A stretch of 64,000 bases of DNA from Ardenticatenales bacterium (lineage in GTDB: Bacteria; Chloroflexota; Anaerolineae; Promineifilales; Promineifilaceae), in contig JACKBM010000026.1 in the NCBI GenBank assembly GCA_020634575.1, positions 12,546 through 76,545 on the forward strand, given 5' to 3'. Positions within the stretch are counted from its first letter, which is position 1. The number at the start of each line of letters is the position of its first letter. The position numbers and the translations under genes are program-made. Below, piece by piece: positions 46,592 to 55,179 of this stretch. The notes below the pieces were generated by a model that saw only the letters and a list, made by a program, of their open reading frames with translations, had not been told where the DNA came from and did no database searches.

Positions 46592-46611
46592 CTGGCTGTT
46601 AAGCGGAGGAA

Positions 46612-46640
46612 ATATTATCCCAGACCGAAACGATTGTCAA
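46612..46640 (-). promoter_or_regulatory. tRNA-Ala(GGC) promoter
   Basis: On the minus strand TTGACA (46640-46635) and TAATAT (46617-46612) at 17 bases, ending about 20 bases before the tRNA. The same arrangement and much of the spacer recur before the second tRNA-Ala. Confidence 0.8.
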
Positions 46641-46663
46641 GAGAGACCCTTTTGCATTATCAT
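46634..46663 (+). promoter_or_regulatory. Candidate divergent promoter of the SWIM-MoxR operon
   Basis: TTGTCA (46634-46639) and TATCAT (46658-46663), 18-base spacing, reading away from the tRNA and sharing its -35 bases on the opposite strand. It would start about 27 bases before the SWIM-like gene. Confidence 0.4.
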
Positions 46664-46696
46664 AGAACAAATGTTTCGGGCCAGCAGGTGAATTGG

Positions 46697-47161
46697 ATGT
46701 CTACATTTCTCCTTCCAAAAAGGGAAAGCGCGAATTCGGAAAAGCGAGATGTCAAGAAGGTGCCGTTTGTTGAGTTGCAGGGCGGCCGTCTGCAAGGCGT
46801 TGTTTCCAGCGGCTCTGATATCAAGCGAGTCTATGTCTCCTACATTGAGGCGCGCAGCCTCCAATATTATTGCAGCACCAATAACAATCGGCCCTGTGGC
46901 GGTCTGCGAGGTTCACCATGCAAACATCTGCAGACGCTCGTTCAGGAGGCCGTGGCCCAATTTGGGCTGCCAGCCGTCATTAACTTCCTGCAACCGCCCC
47001 AGAAAGAGGTCGACTCCCCTTACGGCCTGCTGCAGCAAGCAACCGGGGTGGTGAAGGATCCGGCCGGTATTGTCTTTGCCCGCTTTCTGGCCTACTTGCA
47101 GCAGGTTGAGCAACCGCCGCTTAACCGGCCGCTGCCGGAAATGGATTGGTTTGTACCATGA
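46697..47161 (+). CDS. SWIM-zinc-finger-like protein, first gene of a MoxR-VWA operon
   Basis: 154 residues. After a polar start (VPFVELQGGRLQGVVSSGSD) comes a Cys/His cluster YYCSTNNNRPCGGLRGSPCKHL that resembles a SWIM zinc finger, though the first CxC pair is spread wider than in the classic motif. A helical C-terminal half follows. ATG 46697 is chosen because the longer frame runs back into the tRNA gene. Its stop overlaps the next start (ATGA). In E. coli, as I recall, the related YehQ protein has SWIM and a long C-terminal part on one chain; here it seems split into two genes. Confidence 0.7.
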   Translation: MSTFLLPKRESANSEKRDVKKVPFVELQGGRLQGVVSSGSDIKRVYVSYIEARSLQYYCSTNNNRPCGGLRGSPCKHLQTLVQEAVAQFGLPAVINFLQPPQKEVDSPYGLLQQATGVVKDPAGIVFARFLAYLQQVEQPPLNRPLPEMDWFVP

Positions 47162-48495
47162 GTGAGCTACCCGCTACGCTTCCCTTACTCGAGACGCTTT
47201 TAGCCAGCATTGATCAGGCCTGGCTGGCCGGCTTCGCCCATCTGACGCCCGATGCCCGGCAGGCGTTGGCCCGCTTCGGCCTGTGCTTCACCGGGAAAAG
47301 CGCTTTGCCGGCAGCGCTGCATGAAATCGAGCAGGGCAAATATCAGCCAGCCCAGTTCCTGCAACTGGCGGCGGCGCGGGCCGCCTTACAGGGCGCCCAG
47401 GTCGAGTTACTGGACAACGCTGTGGGCCAGCAGCTGGCACGGCCAGCCAGTCCTGTCATGACCAATTCCGTCTCCGTGTTGCCGCCATCGTCACCACTTC
47501 TGTCAGCCGTCGCGCTCTGGCTAACAGACATAGCCATCAAGGGCTTTCAACGAGCGGAAGCAGCTGATCTGGATCTCATCGAGAGTACCACGCAGCAGTT
47601 GCGAACCGAACCAGAACTGGCACCTCTGACCAGCCTTTTGACGGGTTGGGTCGCGGAAATGGGTAGGCTGGTGCCAGCAACGGCCGGCGCCAGCCTACCT
47701 TTACGTCGCTGGGTTGACATCTGGTGTCATCTTTTGCTGTTGACCGTGGCCCTGCCCGCCGATCAGGTTGACCGGCCGGTCAGCGGCAAGTTGCATCTCC
47801 TGGGCCTGGAACAGCGCAGTCACGAGCAGTTCTACAGCTTGCTGTTTCATGGCCTTCTACTGGGCGACAGCACGGCCCAATGGGTCAAAATAACGCTCTC
47901 AGCCGCCAAGGTCAACGCCATCCCGCCCGAGGAAGCTGCCCTCCTCCTGCCCGACGCGCTGCCGCTCTTCCAGGCTTTACAGAAGCAAAAGAGCTTACAG
48001 ATTGAGCAGATGCCGCTACGCGCCTCTGGCGATCTGCTCTGGCAACCGCAGGGTGCCAGCAACGGCGCCAGCTTCAAACTAGCCAAACTCATCGCTGATT
48101 ATCTGGTTCCGGCCGCGCCCCAGCCGTTCGCGTTGCCCAGCGGGCTGCCCGCAAACGCCCATCCACTTCACTGGCGGCAACCGGTTGGTTTTACCAATTT
48201 TTCGGTCGCTGACGGCTGGTTAACGGCCGGCAGCCACCGGTTCAGACTGGACGAGCGGCGCTCAGTCGACACAGAACTAGCGCCCGCCAACATGGCCGCA
48301 GCGGAGTTGGTTGTCGGCCTCTTGCGATATGAGGATGGTGCTCTGCTGCTGCAACCTATTCTGGCAACGAGCAAACAGGGTTCTGTTATCTTCTCTGGCA
48401 GCAGCAAGACGCTCCCCATCCTGCTCAAACCACCTAAAAACACGACGGTCAGCATGTTGCAGGAGCGTGCCAGCCGCCTTCTGAGGATGAGTTAG
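47158..48495 (+). CDS. Unknown helical protein of the MoxR-VWA operon
   Basis: 445 residues, rich in Leu, Ala and Gln, with no catalytic motif I recognise and no membrane helix. It starts 4 bases before the end of the SWIM-like gene and ends 2 bases before the VWA gene. By order and coupling I infer that it supplies the portion that follows the SWIM finger in larger single-chain homologues. The C-terminal 100 residues (RFRLDERRSVDTELAP, VGLLRYEDGALLLQP) look like a beta-rich closing domain. The role in the system is unknown. Confidence 0.6.
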   Translation: MSELPATLPLLETLLASIDQAWLAGFAHLTPDARQALARFGLCFTGKSALPAALHEIEQGKYQPAQFLQLAAARAALQGAQVELLDNAVGQQLARPASPVMTNSVSVLPPSSPLLSAVALWLTDIAIKGFQRAEAADLDLIESTTQQLRTEPELAPLTSLLTGWVAEMGRLVPATAGASLPLRRWVDIWCHLLLLTVALPADQVDRPVSGKLHLLGLEQRSHEQFYSLLFHGLLLGDSTAQWVKITLSAAKVNAIPPEEAALLLPDALPLFQALQKQKSLQIEQMPLRASGDLLWQPQGASNGASFKLAKLIADYLVPAAPQPFALPSGLPANAHPLHWRQPVGFTNFSVADGWLTAGSHRFRLDERRSVDTELAPANMAAAELVVGLLRYEDGALLLQPILATSKQGSVIFSGSSKTLPILLKPPKNTTVSMLQERASRLLRMS

Positions 48496-48497
48496 CC

Positions 48498-49832
48498 ATG
48501 GATGAAACGATGGGACGGCGCCAGATCATTTACTGGCGCATGTTGGCGGCCATGTTTGGCCAGCAAGAACAGGCTCCCAATCTGGAAAAACTGGCCCATG
48601 AGACTGTCGCCGAGCTGGGCATGCCTGGATTGCTGTTGCGCCCGGATATCTCCACTGACAATTTTCTGCAGCGCTTTCCGGAATATTTTGACGAGATGGA
48701 TCTCAAATTGGGTGAGCCAGGCGAGCCGCTGCGCCGGGCAGTTATAGCCTCGCACCTGCTGCTTAACAGCTTCGGTCCCTTCACGCAGCAAGAAACAGTG
48801 ACCGCGGCACAATACTCACAATGGCTGCGCACGGTGGAATTCCTGGAACGGGCGCTCGGTTACGAGAAAGGCTCCCTTCGCGGTCAGGGGCCCGGCGCCT
48901 CGGTCTCGCCGGAACATGGCCGAGCCATGCCGTCGCCAGAAATCTGCCTGGCAACCCGGGAACTGGAGCAGAGCCTGATTGACCGGATGCGGCTGGCTGA
49001 ATTGCTGCAGGACAGGCAACTGGCCCGGCAGTTGACGCCGTCCATAGGCCTCGTCGAGCAGCTCTTGCGCCAAAAAGGCAACATTTCCGGCGTTGCCCTT
49101 GAGGAAGCCAAACGTCTGATCCGCACCTATGTTGCCGAGCTGGCCGAGATATTGCGTCTGGAGGTACAACGGGCACCGGCCGGTAAAATCGACCGCTCCG
49201 TCCCGCCCCGCCGCACCGCGCGCAACCTGGACGTCAAACGAACAGTCTGGCGCAACCTGCCCAACTACGATCCCGAATCACGCAAGCTGCTGGTAGACCA
49301 GCTTTATTTCAAGCCGCATGGGCGCAAAAAGCTGCCCATGGACCTCATCGTCGTGGCTGATCAATCCGGCTCCATGGTCAATGCGATGGTTCATTGCACC
49401 ATCCTGGCCTCCATCTTTGCCAGCCTGCCCCATGTCACGGCTCACTTAATCGCCTTTGACACCCGCATCCTGGACCTCACGCCGCACATCCACGATCCGT
49501 TTGAAGTGCTGATCCGGACCGAGCTGGGCGGCGGCACCATGATCAACAACGCCCTGCAATTCGCCAGGGAGAAGATCCGTGAGCCGCGGCGCACCGCCCT
49601 TGTCCTCATCACCGATTTTTACGAAGGGGGCAGCGACCAGGAGCTTCTGGGCACGATCAATAGCCTGGTTCAGTCAGGCGTCCACTTCTTCCCGGTCGGG
49701 GCAGTGACCAGCTCCGGCTATTTCAGCGTCAACCAATGGTTCCGGACAAAGCTCAAAGAGATGGGCCGGCCGATCCTGACCGGCACGCCCCAGAAGCTTA
49801 TTCGTGACCTCAAGCAATTTATCGTCATTTAG
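48498..49832 (+). CDS. VWA-domain (CoxE-like) partner of MoxR ATPase
   Basis: 444 residues. The N-terminal half is helical; the last 190 residues form a von Willebrand A domain with an intact metal-ion-dependent adhesion site: DQSGSM, the Thr in LGGGTMIN and the Asp in LITDFYEGG. MoxR-VWA pairs work as chaperone-like complexes, with the VWA protein as substrate adaptor. It is packed between the unknown gene and the MoxR gene, 11 bases upstream of the latter, in the same layout as E. coli yehP-yehL. Confidence 0.88.
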   Translation: MDETMGRRQIIYWRMLAAMFGQQEQAPNLEKLAHETVAELGMPGLLLRPDISTDNFLQRFPEYFDEMDLKLGEPGEPLRRAVIASHLLLNSFGPFTQQETVTAAQYSQWLRTVEFLERALGYEKGSLRGQGPGASVSPEHGRAMPSPEICLATRELEQSLIDRMRLAELLQDRQLARQLTPSIGLVEQLLRQKGNISGVALEEAKRLIRTYVAELAEILRLEVQRAPAGKIDRSVPPRRTARNLDVKRTVWRNLPNYDPESRKLLVDQLYFKPHGRKKLPMDLIVVADQSGSMVNAMVHCTILASIFASLPHVTAHLIAFDTRILDLTPHIHDPFEVLIRTELGGGTMINNALQFAREKIREPRRTALVLITDFYEGGSDQELLGTINSLVQSGVHFFPVGAVTSSGYFSVNQWFRTKLKEMGRPILTGTPQKLIRDLKQFIVI

Positions 49833-49843
49833 GAGACCCGACT

Positions 49844-50953
49844 ATGTCGCTAGACGATCTGACTTTACGTGAGCCGGCCGAAACCCGCTATGCGGCCGAG
49901 TTAACCAGACTGCGCGAAGTGGATGATGGCCAGCGCCCCCACAACTGGGCTCTGTCACCGCAAATGGTCCGCCGCTTTATCCTTGGCGACGCGAACCTGG
50001 GTCTGGCCCAGAAATGGTTTGGGGACCAGAGCATTGTTGAGCGCGCCATCGTCACGCTCATTTCCGACCGTGGCCTCTTGCTCATTGGCGATCCGGGCAC
50101 GGGCAAGAGCTGGCTGGCCGAGCTCTTGGCCGCCGCCATCTCTGGCAATTCCACCCTCGTCATTCAGGGCACAGCCGGCACAACCGAGGACCAGATCAAA
50201 TATTCCTGGAACATCGCCATGGTTATCGCCGCCGGCCAATCGCCGACGTCGCTCATCCCATCCCCCATCATGAGCGCCATGCGGCTGGGCGCCATTGGCC
50301 GCTTTGAAGAGCTGACCCGTTGTCCCAGCGATGTCCAGGATGCGTTGATCTCGATCATGAGCGAAAAGTATGTCGCGATCCCTGAATTGCGGGACGAACA
50401 CACGGTTTTTGCCCAGCAAGGCTTCAACATCATCGCGACGGCCAATAGCCGGGACCGCGGCGTCAATGAGCTCTCCTCGGCGCTGAAGCGGCGTTTCAAC
50501 TTTGTTCATATTCCGGTTATCTCAAACCAGAAGCAGGAGAAGGAAATCGTAATGTTCCGAACGGAGGAGTTGCTGGCCCGGCAACAGATATCGGTCGACT
50601 TGCCGCCGACACTTCTGGACCTGTTACTGCAAACCTTTACCGATCTCCGTGAAAATAACGCTGCCGCCAGCAGTGACGACAACCGGTTGGAATCCGCCTT
50701 ATCCACTGCCGAGCAAATTGGCGTGCTGGAAGATGCGTTGCTCCATGCCGGCTATTTTGGTGACCAGAAATTGTCGGGCGACATACTGGCACAGTCACTT
50801 ATCAGCACCCTGGTGCGCCGCTTGCCGGAAGATTCGGCTGTCATGAACAAATTCTGGCATGAGGTCGTGGCGGGACATAGCAAGCGGTTTGGCCGGGAAT
50901 GGTCAGATTTTTTAGCCGGCGGCCAACAGGCAATGAAGAAGCTCAAGTCGTGA
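49844..50953 (+). CDS. MoxR-family AAA+ ATPase
   Basis: 369 residues. Walker A GDPGTGKSW lies near residue 85. The usual Walker B DE is replaced by GRFEELTRCP. It keeps sensor 1 IIATANSRDRG and the arginine-finger/sensor motif LKRRFNF. The second half contains helical lid and winged elements. It is the motor of the operon; it probably loads or remodels the VWA protein and its client. Ribosome-binding site GGAGA lies before ATG 49844. The next gene follows after 9 bases. Confidence 0.88.
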   Translation: MSLDDLTLREPAETRYAAELTRLREVDDGQRPHNWALSPQMVRRFILGDANLGLAQKWFGDQSIVERAIVTLISDRGLLLIGDPGTGKSWLAELLAAAISGNSTLVIQGTAGTTEDQIKYSWNIAMVIAAGQSPTSLIPSPIMSAMRLGAIGRFEELTRCPSDVQDALISIMSEKYVAIPELRDEHTVFAQQGFNIIATANSRDRGVNELSSALKRRFNFVHIPVISNQKQEKEIVMFRTEELLARQQISVDLPPTLLDLLLQTFTDLRENNAAASSDDNRLESALSTAEQIGVLEDALLHAGYFGDQKLSGDILAQSLISTLVRRLPEDSAVMNKFWHEVVAGHSKRFGREWSDFLAGGQQAMKKLKS

Positions 50954-50962
50954 CGGGACGTA

Positions 50963-53611
50963 ATGTTATCTGAACTCCAAACGCAAATTGAAGCGCTGGC
51001 TCAGCAGTTTGCCCCGGATGACGCGGCAATGGCCGACCTGATGCGCAGCATGGTTGCCGACGTCAGGCGCGCCGTGGCTGAACCGCTGGAGATTTTCCCG
51101 GTGGCGCATCATTCCCCGGCAGCCGCATTGCAGCTTGTTCGTCGCCTTCAGGCCGATCCGCCGCGGGTTATCTTCATCGAAATGTGTGAAGATCTGCGCG
51201 GCCTGGTGCCGGATCTGGCGAGCTGCAAACTGCCTGTGGCGCTACAAGCGTTTGCCAGCCGCAGCGATCTGGTCGAGGCGACTGAATGGCCGGCCATTAT
51301 CATTGCACCATTAACGGAAGCATCGGCTGAGTTTCAAGCCATCGCCTACTGCCAGCAGCATCCGGAAACGGAGCTGGTCTTTGTGGATCAACCCGTCGAC
51401 CATTTTCTTGCCTGGCAGGCGCGACAGGAGGACCGGCCGGTCCCCAACAGCGAACCCCCCGAAGAAGCTGAATTACTCCATGGCAAATCAATCGCCGTCC
51501 GTAGCGGTGATGTGGAGCCCACCCTGGGGCTCTTTATCGAGCATCTGTTGCGCCACAGCAACACGCGCCATTTTGCGGAATGGTGGGAAATGTACGTCGA
51601 ACGCACCGTCATTCAGGCAGATAGTGACGGCTACAAGCAGATCCTGTACCTGTTGGGCAGCCTGATCCGGCGGCTAGGGCGCCGCCAGGTGGATCTGGAG
51701 CAGGACGAAGCGCGCGAACGCCATATGTGGCGGCGCATCAAGCAACACCTGCAAGCCACCCGTATACAGCCGGAGCAAGCCATTTACATTTGTGGCGCTG
51801 TTCACGCTGCCTCAGATGTCCCCGAATTCGGCACGCAAAACGACCAGCATGGGTCGGAACTGCCGGCGCCCAGCCAAACAGCGTGGCTGTACGGGCTCAT
51901 CCCATCAAGTTATCGGGCCATTGAGTATCAATTTGGCAATCCACCGGGCACGGTGGCCCTGGCAGCAGCAAGCTGGCAGAAAAACATGCGCGCCGCCGGG
52001 CTTCGTCCCTTTCATGCCGGCAAGCAAAAGCGGTCCGGCAAGGCTGCTCGGAGGCCAATGGCGAACCGGCCGGATTCCCTGGCTACAATCCTGAATAAAT
52101 CACCGCAAAGCGGCGCCGAAGACAAAGAGCAACTTCTGGATTGGTCTGTGCGCCTGGTGGCCCTGGCCCGGCGTAACGGCTATCTGGCCAGCACCGCGGA
52201 CTCCATCGCCATCTATCAGTCGGCCATATGGCTCGCCAACCTGCGCAACCGCCACCATCCATCCGCCTACGATTTCACCGATGCGGCGGTTACCTGCCTG
52301 GAAAAGGATCGGACCCCGAAGAAGCGGACCGTCGCCCAGCTCTGCGCCATCCTCCTTGGTGGTGACAGAATTGGCACCATCGGTTACCAATCGCTGCCGC
52401 CGCTAGCCCGTGACATCTATGATCGGCTGGCTCCCCTGCCAATCGACCTCTACGCTCGCACCAACCAGCGCGCCCTGCTCGACTTAACGACGTCCCCTGA
52501 GCTGATCGATTGTTCTGAGCTACTCTGGCGGCTTAATTTTCTGCTCGGCGATCAGGTCGTGCAGCCCATCGTTGGCGAACGCACCCTTGACCATGCGCCC
52601 ATCCAGGAGTCATGGGAAGTACGGATTGGCAAGCAGCAAGGCGCGGTAATTCAGCTGGGCTACGAAGGCGTGACCATCGAGCAGGTCCTCGAAGCCCGCA
52701 TGCGTCAACGTCTATATCAGGAAAAAACCACAGCGGCGGCCGCAATCGGTATCGTTAAGGCCAGCTTGCTCTATTTGCAGGCTCCCCGTTTGACCAGCGA
52801 ACTCGGCCAGCAAGCCATCGAGTTGCTGACGCAGGAGACCAGCGCCACAAATGCTGACAGATTATTTGAGCAGGCTCGCGAGCTGGTTCAATATTACCGC
52901 CGCCAGCCTGACGGGTTGCCAACCTGGCTCAGTTCATTTGTCGCCACCGGTTACGCCCATTACTGCGCTTTGCTCCCCCATGCTCTGACAGATCCCGGCA
53001 CCACACCAGCCGAAGTAAGCGGCATGTTGAACTTCATCTTTACCCTGGAATCCCTGGCGCTATCCCTGGGCTGCTCACGCACCCAACTGGCTATTAGCCT
53101 GCAACAATGCCGCGAACAGGCAATGCAACCAGAAAAGCTGGGTCTGTTTTGGACCAGTGAATGGCTCGTTGGCCAACGCCCGATTGCCTCGATCCGCGCG
53201 CACCTGGCGGACATCAGCAACCAGCCCCGCCAGCTATCGCAACTCCCAGCTTACCTGACCGGGTTCCTGCTGGGCCTGGAATTCGCCCCACAAATGGGTC
53301 GCTTCGTCGTCGAAATTGTCAGCCAGATATTTGCCACCGTACCCGATGAACGCCTTATTCCCTGGCTCCCCAGCCTCATCCTGCAACTACGCCAGGTCCG
53401 AGCTACGGTGCCCGGTTTGCTAAAAGAGGCAGCCGTGGTTTTCCCAACCAGGTTATCTGAGCTGCCCCATTGGCAACCGCAATGGCTCGAGGACAAAGTA
53501 GAAAATGAGGGCGAAACGGCGCTGCCGGTTGATGAGGAAATAGAAATCGTCAGGGAGTTGCTGGAAATGCACCCATCGACACTGCATTATTGGCAGCAAT
53601 TTCTGTTGTAA
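50963..53611 (+). CDS. DUF5682-like protein of the MoxR-VWA operon
   Basis: 882 residues. The N-terminal part carries EIFPVAHHSPAAALQLV and VIFIEMCEDLRG, and later IYICGAVHAASD, which fit the DUF5682 family (E. coli YehM-like). The His/Glu pattern recalls TraB/ChaN/EreA-type folds (inference). The rest is helical repeat-like with many Leu/Gln. No membrane helix or signal peptide. In known systems this large protein is the third component with the VWA and MoxR proteins and is thought to be the effector or substrate-handling part. It ends 33 bases before the second tRNA-Ala. Confidence 0.75.
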   Translation: MLSELQTQIEALAQQFAPDDAAMADLMRSMVADVRRAVAEPLEIFPVAHHSPAAALQLVRRLQADPPRVIFIEMCEDLRGLVPDLASCKLPVALQAFASRSDLVEATEWPAIIIAPLTEASAEFQAIAYCQQHPETELVFVDQPVDHFLAWQARQEDRPVPNSEPPEEAELLHGKSIAVRSGDVEPTLGLFIEHLLRHSNTRHFAEWWEMYVERTVIQADSDGYKQILYLLGSLIRRLGRRQVDLEQDEARERHMWRRIKQHLQATRIQPEQAIYICGAVHAASDVPEFGTQNDQHGSELPAPSQTAWLYGLIPSSYRAIEYQFGNPPGTVALAAASWQKNMRAAGLRPFHAGKQKRSGKAARRPMANRPDSLATILNKSPQSGAEDKEQLLDWSVRLVALARRNGYLASTADSIAIYQSAIWLANLRNRHHPSAYDFTDAAVTCLEKDRTPKKRTVAQLCAILLGGDRIGTIGYQSLPPLARDIYDRLAPLPIDLYARTNQRALLDLTTSPELIDCSELLWRLNFLLGDQVVQPIVGERTLDHAPIQESWEVRIGKQQGAVIQLGYEGVTIEQVLEARMRQRLYQEKTTAAAAIGIVKASLLYLQAPRLTSELGQQAIELLTQETSATNADRLFEQARELVQYYRRQPDGLPTWLSSFVATGYAHYCALLPHALTDPGTTPAEVSGMLNFIFTLESLALSLGCSRTQLAISLQQCREQAMQPEKLGLFWTSEWLVGQRPIASIRAHLADISNQPRQLSQLPAYLTGFLLGLEFAPQMGRFVVEIVSQIFATVPDERLIPWLPSLILQLRQVRATVPGLLKEAAVVFPTRLSELPHWQPQWLEDKVENEGETALPVDEEIEIVRELLEMHPSTLHYWQQFLL

Positions 53612-53644
53612 CAGTTTCTGCTATTTGCTGGGGGAAAGAGAAAG

Positions 53645-53717
<73 letters not shown>

Positions 53718-53730
53718 TTAGGCGGAGGAA

Positions 53731-53759
53731 ATGGTATCTTAGCCCCGATCGATTGTCAA
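53731..53759 (-). promoter_or_regulatory. tRNA-Ala(CGC) promoter
   Basis: On the minus strand TTGACA (53759-53754), 17-base spacer beginning ATCG, then TACCAT (53736-53731). Spacer start and the stretch after the -10 match the first tRNA-Ala promoter. Confidence 0.75.
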
Positions 53760-53780
53760 GTACGTTAATCGAGGTAAACT
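53753..53780 (+). promoter_or_regulatory. Candidate divergent promoter for the selenoprotein gene
   Basis: TTGTCA (53753-53758) and TAAACT (53775-53780), 16-base spacing, sharing its -35 bases with the tRNA promoter on the other strand, as at 46634. Confidence 0.35.
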
Positions 53781-53835
53781 AAAAACGTTCACACCTTATC
53801 GAACCATCTAGCACTTGTGAATGGAGGATCACCAG

Positions 53836-54108
53836 ATGGACCAGAAATACAGTATCGAACTGACCTATTGCGTGCCTTGAAATTACCTACCAAGAGCTGT
53901 CCGTGCGGCAGAGCAAATCATGGGTGATTATCAGCACATTATCTCGGAATTCAAGCTGGTCAACGGCTCCAAGGGGGCCTATGAATTCGTCGTCAATGGC
54001 GACAAGCTGTATTCCAAGCACGAAAATGGCCGCCATGCGGAAGAAGGTGAGCTTTACGGCATCTTCGCCGAACTGGTTGGGCCGGACGTCACCAAGTACG
54101 GTGAGTAA
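53836..54108 (+). CDS. SelW-like (Rdx family) selenoprotein with in-frame TGA
   Basis: 90 codons with TGA at codon 15 (53878-53880). Read through as selenocysteine it gives ELTYCVP-U-NYLPRAVRAAEQI, then GAYEFVVNGDKLYSKHENGRH. This is the thioredoxin-like Rdx fold with the redox site CxxU, where relatives have CxxC or CxxU. The frame after the TGA stays open and family-like to the end, and 90 residues is normal length. A bacterial SECIS candidate follows the TGA. An annotation tool would start at the internal ATG 53920 and lose the active site. It needs selA-D elsewhere in the genome. Role: probably a thiol/selenol redox protein. Confidence 0.88.
53897..53911 (+). promoter_or_regulatory. Candidate bacterial SECIS hairpin
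   Basis: Right after the TGA codon: CTG/CAG and CC/GG pairs (53897-53899 with 53909-53911, and 53901-53902 with 53907-53908) around the loop GTGC, with one bulged T at 53900. The loop begins 22 bases after the TGA, within the window known for bacterial SECIS elements, and starts with G. The stem is short, so a fold computation is needed. Confidence 0.5.
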
Positions 54109-54121
54109 ACGTCACTAAATG

Positions 54122-54153
54122 AAAAAGGGTGGAGCTAAGCTCCACCCTTTTTT
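54122..54153. terminator. Bidirectional terminator between selenoprotein and dehydrogenase genes
   Basis: A run of A, GGGTGGAG, a short loop, CTCCACCC, then six T. It can stop transcripts from both sides. Its right arm encodes the last residues (KKGGA) and stop of the minus-strand dehydrogenase gene. Confidence 0.88.
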
Positions 54154-54908
54154 ACACCATCATATTCGTAGAAACCGCTGCCGCTCTTTTTACCGAGCTT
54201 GCCGGCGATCACCATCCGTTTTAGGAGTGGTGATGGCCGGTAGCGGTCATCGCCCCATTCATCATACAGGCCGCGCATAATCCCCAGCACCGTATCCAGG
54301 CCGAGGTAATCAGCCCATTCCAGCGGACCAAACGGGTAATTGGTACCCAGCTTCATCGCCTGGTCAATATCTTCAATTGTGGCAACGCCCTCGAGCAGAG
54401 CGGAAATGGCTTCGTTAATTAAGCAGCCGATGATGCGCGCCCGGATTAGGCCGGAGCCATCGCCTACAATCACCGGCTCATAGCCAAGCTGATCCCAGAA
54501 ATGCTTGGCCTGCGTCATCGCCTCATCGCCGGTTAGCAAGCCGCCCGCCAGCTCAACAACACCCACATCCACCAGCGGCGGCAAGATACCGAAGCCGACC
54601 ACTCGTTCCGGGTTGGGCACCCAGCCGCCGGCCTGAGTGGCACTCGTGGCCAGTGCTGAGGCGAGGATAAGCGTATCCGGCCGGACCGCCTGGCCAATCG
54701 CCATCAGCAGCTCATGTTTGGCCGCAGCCGACTCATTATGCAGTTCAATGATAACCTCAGCATCCGCCAGGTCATCCAGGATATAGCCACTCTGCAGGGC
54801 GCTGATAAAATCCTCGACCAGGATCATCGTGGTATCATGGCCGTGCCGCTTACAGAGTTTGCCCACTTCCCTCACAAAGGGGTCTTCGCCGGCTACAATC
54901 ACTTTCAT
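54135..54908 (-). CDS. 3-hydroxyacyl-CoA dehydrogenase-like protein
   Basis: 257 residues in a two-domain layout. The C-terminal domain is clear: NYPFGPLEWADYLGLD and the closing GKLGKKSGSGFYEYD, plus DGSGLIRARIIG, match 3-hydroxybutyryl-CoA dehydrogenases. The N-terminal NAD domain is eroded: the usual GxGxxG reads AGEDPFVREV, and the catalytic His region is unclear (NPERVVGFGILPP). It may be a pseudo-enzyme or use a different cofactor. Start at ATG 54908 with GGAGGAG upstream. Its 3' end lies in the shared terminator. Confidence 0.8.
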   Translation of the reverse strand: MKVIVAGEDPFVREVGKLCKRHGHDTTMILVEDFISALQSGYILDDLADAEVIIELHNESAAAKHELLMAIGQAVRPDTLILASALATSATQAGGWVPNPERVVGFGILPPLVDVGVVELAGGLLTGDEAMTQAKHFWDQLGYEPVIVGDGSGLIRARIIGCLINEAISALLEGVATIEDIDQAMKLGTNYPFGPLEWADYLGLDTVLGIMRGLYDEWGDDRYRPSPLLKRMVIAGKLGKKSGSGFYEYDGVKKGGA

Positions 54909-54991
54909 CGGTGATTCTCCTCCAATCAATCAGTTAGCCCCCGGATTGTAACGCCCTTGTTCAGAAATAACCAAGCACACCCCACCAACAG

Positions 54992-55062
54992 TGAGGGGTA
55001 CCCGACCCGTCGGGTGGGTAACCCGACGGGTGCCAGACCCGACGGGTCCCCAACCCCTCACC
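54992..55062. repeat. ACCCG(A/T)CGGGT palindrome cluster B
   Basis: Three copies at a 16-base period (55006, 55022, 55038) flanked by perfect 9-base inverted ends GTGAGGGGT (54992) and ACCCCTCAC (55054). It lies in the 270-base gap between divergent genes. Just beyond is CTGAGCGAAGCGAAGG (near 55097), related to the motif at 15375. Confidence 0.85.
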
Positions 55063-55133
55063 TCCGGCGCCCCAAACCCAGCCCAGGTCTGTTACCCTGA
55101 GCGAAGCGAAGGATTGTGTTATGTCGATTCCCG

Positions 55134-55142
55134 TGCTATATT
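55134..55142 (+). promoter_or_regulatory. Extended -10 promoter (TGCTATATT)
   Basis: TG-C-TATATT with a weak TTGTGT 17 bases upstream (55114), about 38 bases before the start of the PP2C-like gene. Confidence 0.5.
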
Positions 55143-55179
55143 TTGCTCACTTCATCACCACAATTAGTAGTTGTATTTC

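Noticed and set aside
46565..46696. Upstream extension of the SWIM-like gene into the tRNA
   Set aside because: The extra residues would be translated from the tRNA gene and its promoter; the family-like sequence begins at ATG 46697.
53878..53880. TGA as a nonsense mutation (pseudogene)
   Set aside because: The stop falls exactly at the CxxU/CxxC redox position, the frame after it is intact and family-like, and a hairpin follows; a random nonsense mutation is less likely.
54992..55062. CRISPR array
   Set aside because: The repeats are 11 bases with 5-6 base spacers, no cas genes are near, and spacers are not variable-length as in CRISPR.
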